DNA of 64,000 nt from Trichuris trichiura (lineage: Eukaryota; Nematoda; Enoplea; Trichinellida; Trichuridae). Location: NCBI GenBank assembly GCA_037903355.1, contig JBAJFE010000026.1, forward strand, positions 2,604,001 through 2,668,000, given 5' to 3'. The first letter of the stretch is position 1. Each line of letters starts with the position of its first letter. Both the position numbers and the translations under genes were made by a program. Below, piece after piece: positions 62,400 through 64,000 of the stretch. The notes beneath the pieces are model-generated. The model was given only the letters and a program-made list of their open reading frames with translations. It was not told where the DNA came from and did not search any database.

Positions 62400-63682
62400 C
62401 TGGCAGTCCATTTTCTTCTGTGTCTTGCAAAAGGGTAGAAATGGAGCACTTTCATAAAGACATAACGGTTTCCATCTTTACGTAACTCCATGCCTTTATT
62501 ACGAACTGGCACAGACATATGAGCGACGGGGCTCGCATTCGTCCGCCGGCTGTGTAGCTCTTCTGCCCGTTCGCCATCCGTTCTTTCCACTCTTATCGCA
62601 TGTAGTTTTTAAAGGGCTTATTTAATGCAAACGTCGAGCGGTTGCAGAACTGATGTAAGCGGACCGGGGATTACAGTTGCTTCTATTTTACATTCCTTTA
62701 AATGTGATTTTATTGTTTCAGCTAGTTGATTTCGGAATAAGTCCCACATTAGTAAGCTTCTGTTGTTATCACGCTCAGTCTTTTTTTCCAGATGTTGTCA
62801 ATCCGCAATTGCACACCCTGTTCATGTAGCCGTTCTCATGAAAGTGAACAAAGGCGCTAGAAGGAAAATCCACCTTTGGTCTCCTTTTCCTCTTAAATAT
62901 GACTATAGGCTTCAGCTTCATTCCATTAGCCACGCAGGCTAGCACCACCGTGAAGTGAGTTCTTTCATGGCCGGTACTCTTCATTACCATAAACTTTGTG
63001 CCTTTACTTTCCACGGCTCTATTGCCAATCACATCAAAAAATATTTGCGTCTCATCCATGTTACCGATGTTGCCCAATGGAAACTCATTTTTCCTTGTCA
63101 TATTACTGACATGCCGGGAAACACGATTTCGTGAGAAAGAGCACAGTTTCATTTCTTCTGTGAAACACGCCTTCGACTTCTGCTCATTTGGCGATCGCGC
63201 GCTACGCGTCTTTAGGAAAGATACGTGTAAACTTTCTGCAGGAAATCACGCAGCTTATTCTCCAAATCCACAAGCATTTTCTGCGCAATTTTCGTCTTTT
63301 GTCTCAGAAGCAGGTCCTTCCATTTCATGAAACGGTTGCAGCACCCAGTCGTGGTGGTAAAGCTGTAGGATGAGTGTGCGTTGCAGCGGGCCCAGTTCAT
63401 CGCTTGATCTCTGATTTTTGTTCTTGTGATAATACGGCGGCTATGTCGTTATTGTTGTACCCATTGTGCCAGACTGTTCCCCAGTTCCGGCCAACAGGCG
63501 ATACGTGAGCGCCTTGCATATTTTTTCTTCGGCATCCTGTTCAACACCTCTTCCTGATTCCTCCAATCTATCACCATCTTCAGGGCAACGCCATACTTCC
63601 TGGCCGCCTGTGAATTGTTGGTTTCTTTTGCCATCTTGACCACTTCTAGCTTGAATCCGGCTTTGTGGCTTCTCTTCATCAT
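62400..63682 (-). pseudogene. pogo/Tigger (CENP-B-like) transposase
   Basis: Minus strand in order: HTH (SHKAGFKLEVVKMAKETNNS, QAARKYGVALKMVIDWR), second HTH part (FMKWKDLLLRQKTKIAQKM), then the DDE core: GNIGNMDETQIFFDVIGNR (first Asp), STGHERTHFTVVLACVANG, PIVIFKRKRRP, LLMWDLFRNQLAETIKSHLK (second Asp, MWD) and ATVIPGPLTSVLQPLDVCIK (third). Several stops and shifts. It sits 5' of the smg-1 kinase exons, probably in an intron. Confidence 0.8.
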
Positions 63683-63689
63683 AGTTCGT

Positions 63690-64000
63690 GCGCTGGATGC
63701 ACTAAGTAAAGCTGAAAAGGCCCTTTGATAAGAAAACGTATTCTTCTTTAGTCACACGGTTTCTTCAGTTGCTACTTGGGGAGCCCGATATAGAACGACC
63801 CGCCGGGACAAATTTCGACGAAATTTGAAGAGAAGAAGTGTGTTCAAACTGCCGCAGTGCGTCCCTGTTACGTACGAATTAAGGAAGCACAGTGATCCGA
63901 AGAAGCACTTCATCCCACTTCAAATGCGAAAGCTTAGATAGCATTGCCTCCTATTTTTCACAAACACAAAGCGAATGCAGACGCAAACTCTTCAGCGTTT
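63690..64000. other. No gene recognised
   Basis: Nothing supported at the right edge. Confidence 0.4.

Overview
This window is nuclear DNA from an invertebrate animal. It holds two conserved, intron-containing eukaryotic genes inside a dense mass of decayed transposable elements. The recovered introns are mostly 46-56 nt with GT-AG ends. Tiny introns together with BEL/Pao, Ty3, Penelope-like (PLE), hAT, pogo/Tigger, Merlin and mariner debris suggest a nematode, possibly a clade I worm such as Trichuris. The taxonomic call is inference and cannot be proven from the sequence alone.

Layout. (1) 1-5909: a BEL/Pao LTR retroelement on the minus strand (5' LTR 5639-5909, PBS, gag, protease, gutted reverse transcriptase, RNase H, integrase zinc domain) joined to a Ty3/gypsy integrase that runs off the left edge. 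(2) 7200-8463: a PLE relic. (3) 9015-10943: an unassigned stretch with an unusual recurrent GATAT motif. (4) 12583-16001: a second BEL/Pao element with its own LTR and PBS, fused to a Ty3 protease/RT fragment and an LTR of the first family. (5) 16233-17222: a mariner relic. (6) 18394-33778: an AKTIP/FTS (ubiquitin E2 variant) gene on the plus strand, with a 14 kb region between its UEV exons and its last exons. That region is filled by palindromic elements, a PLE, hAT, pogo and Merlin copies. (7) 34627-39055: hAT MITEs with exact 8-bp target duplications, PLE fragments and a palindrome. (8) 39459-61580: the 3' part of an smg-1 gene (PI3K-like kinase of nonsense-mediated decay) on the minus strand. 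I placed 23 exons from the kinase C-lobe to the FATC terminus; its 5' part lies beyond or upstream of what I could resolve. (9) 62400-63682: a pogo/Tigger transposase relic.

The two host genes converge on 33.8-39.5 kb. smg-1 encodes the kinase that phosphorylates UPF1 in mRNA surveillance. AKTIP is the UEV subunit of the FTS-Hook-FHIP dynein adaptor. Nothing here links them functionally; they are the single-copy framework into which mobile DNA has landed.

The most notable system is a family of palindromic elements carrying hammerhead-ribozyme cores (CTGANGA, stem II, GAAA). The stem II base pairs covary between copies. Three cores lie 56-335 bp downstream of, and on the same strand as, PLE coding ends. 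One PLE is bounded by about 0.6 kb inverted arms. The other palindromes look like non-autonomous derivatives of this PLE/ribozyme unit.
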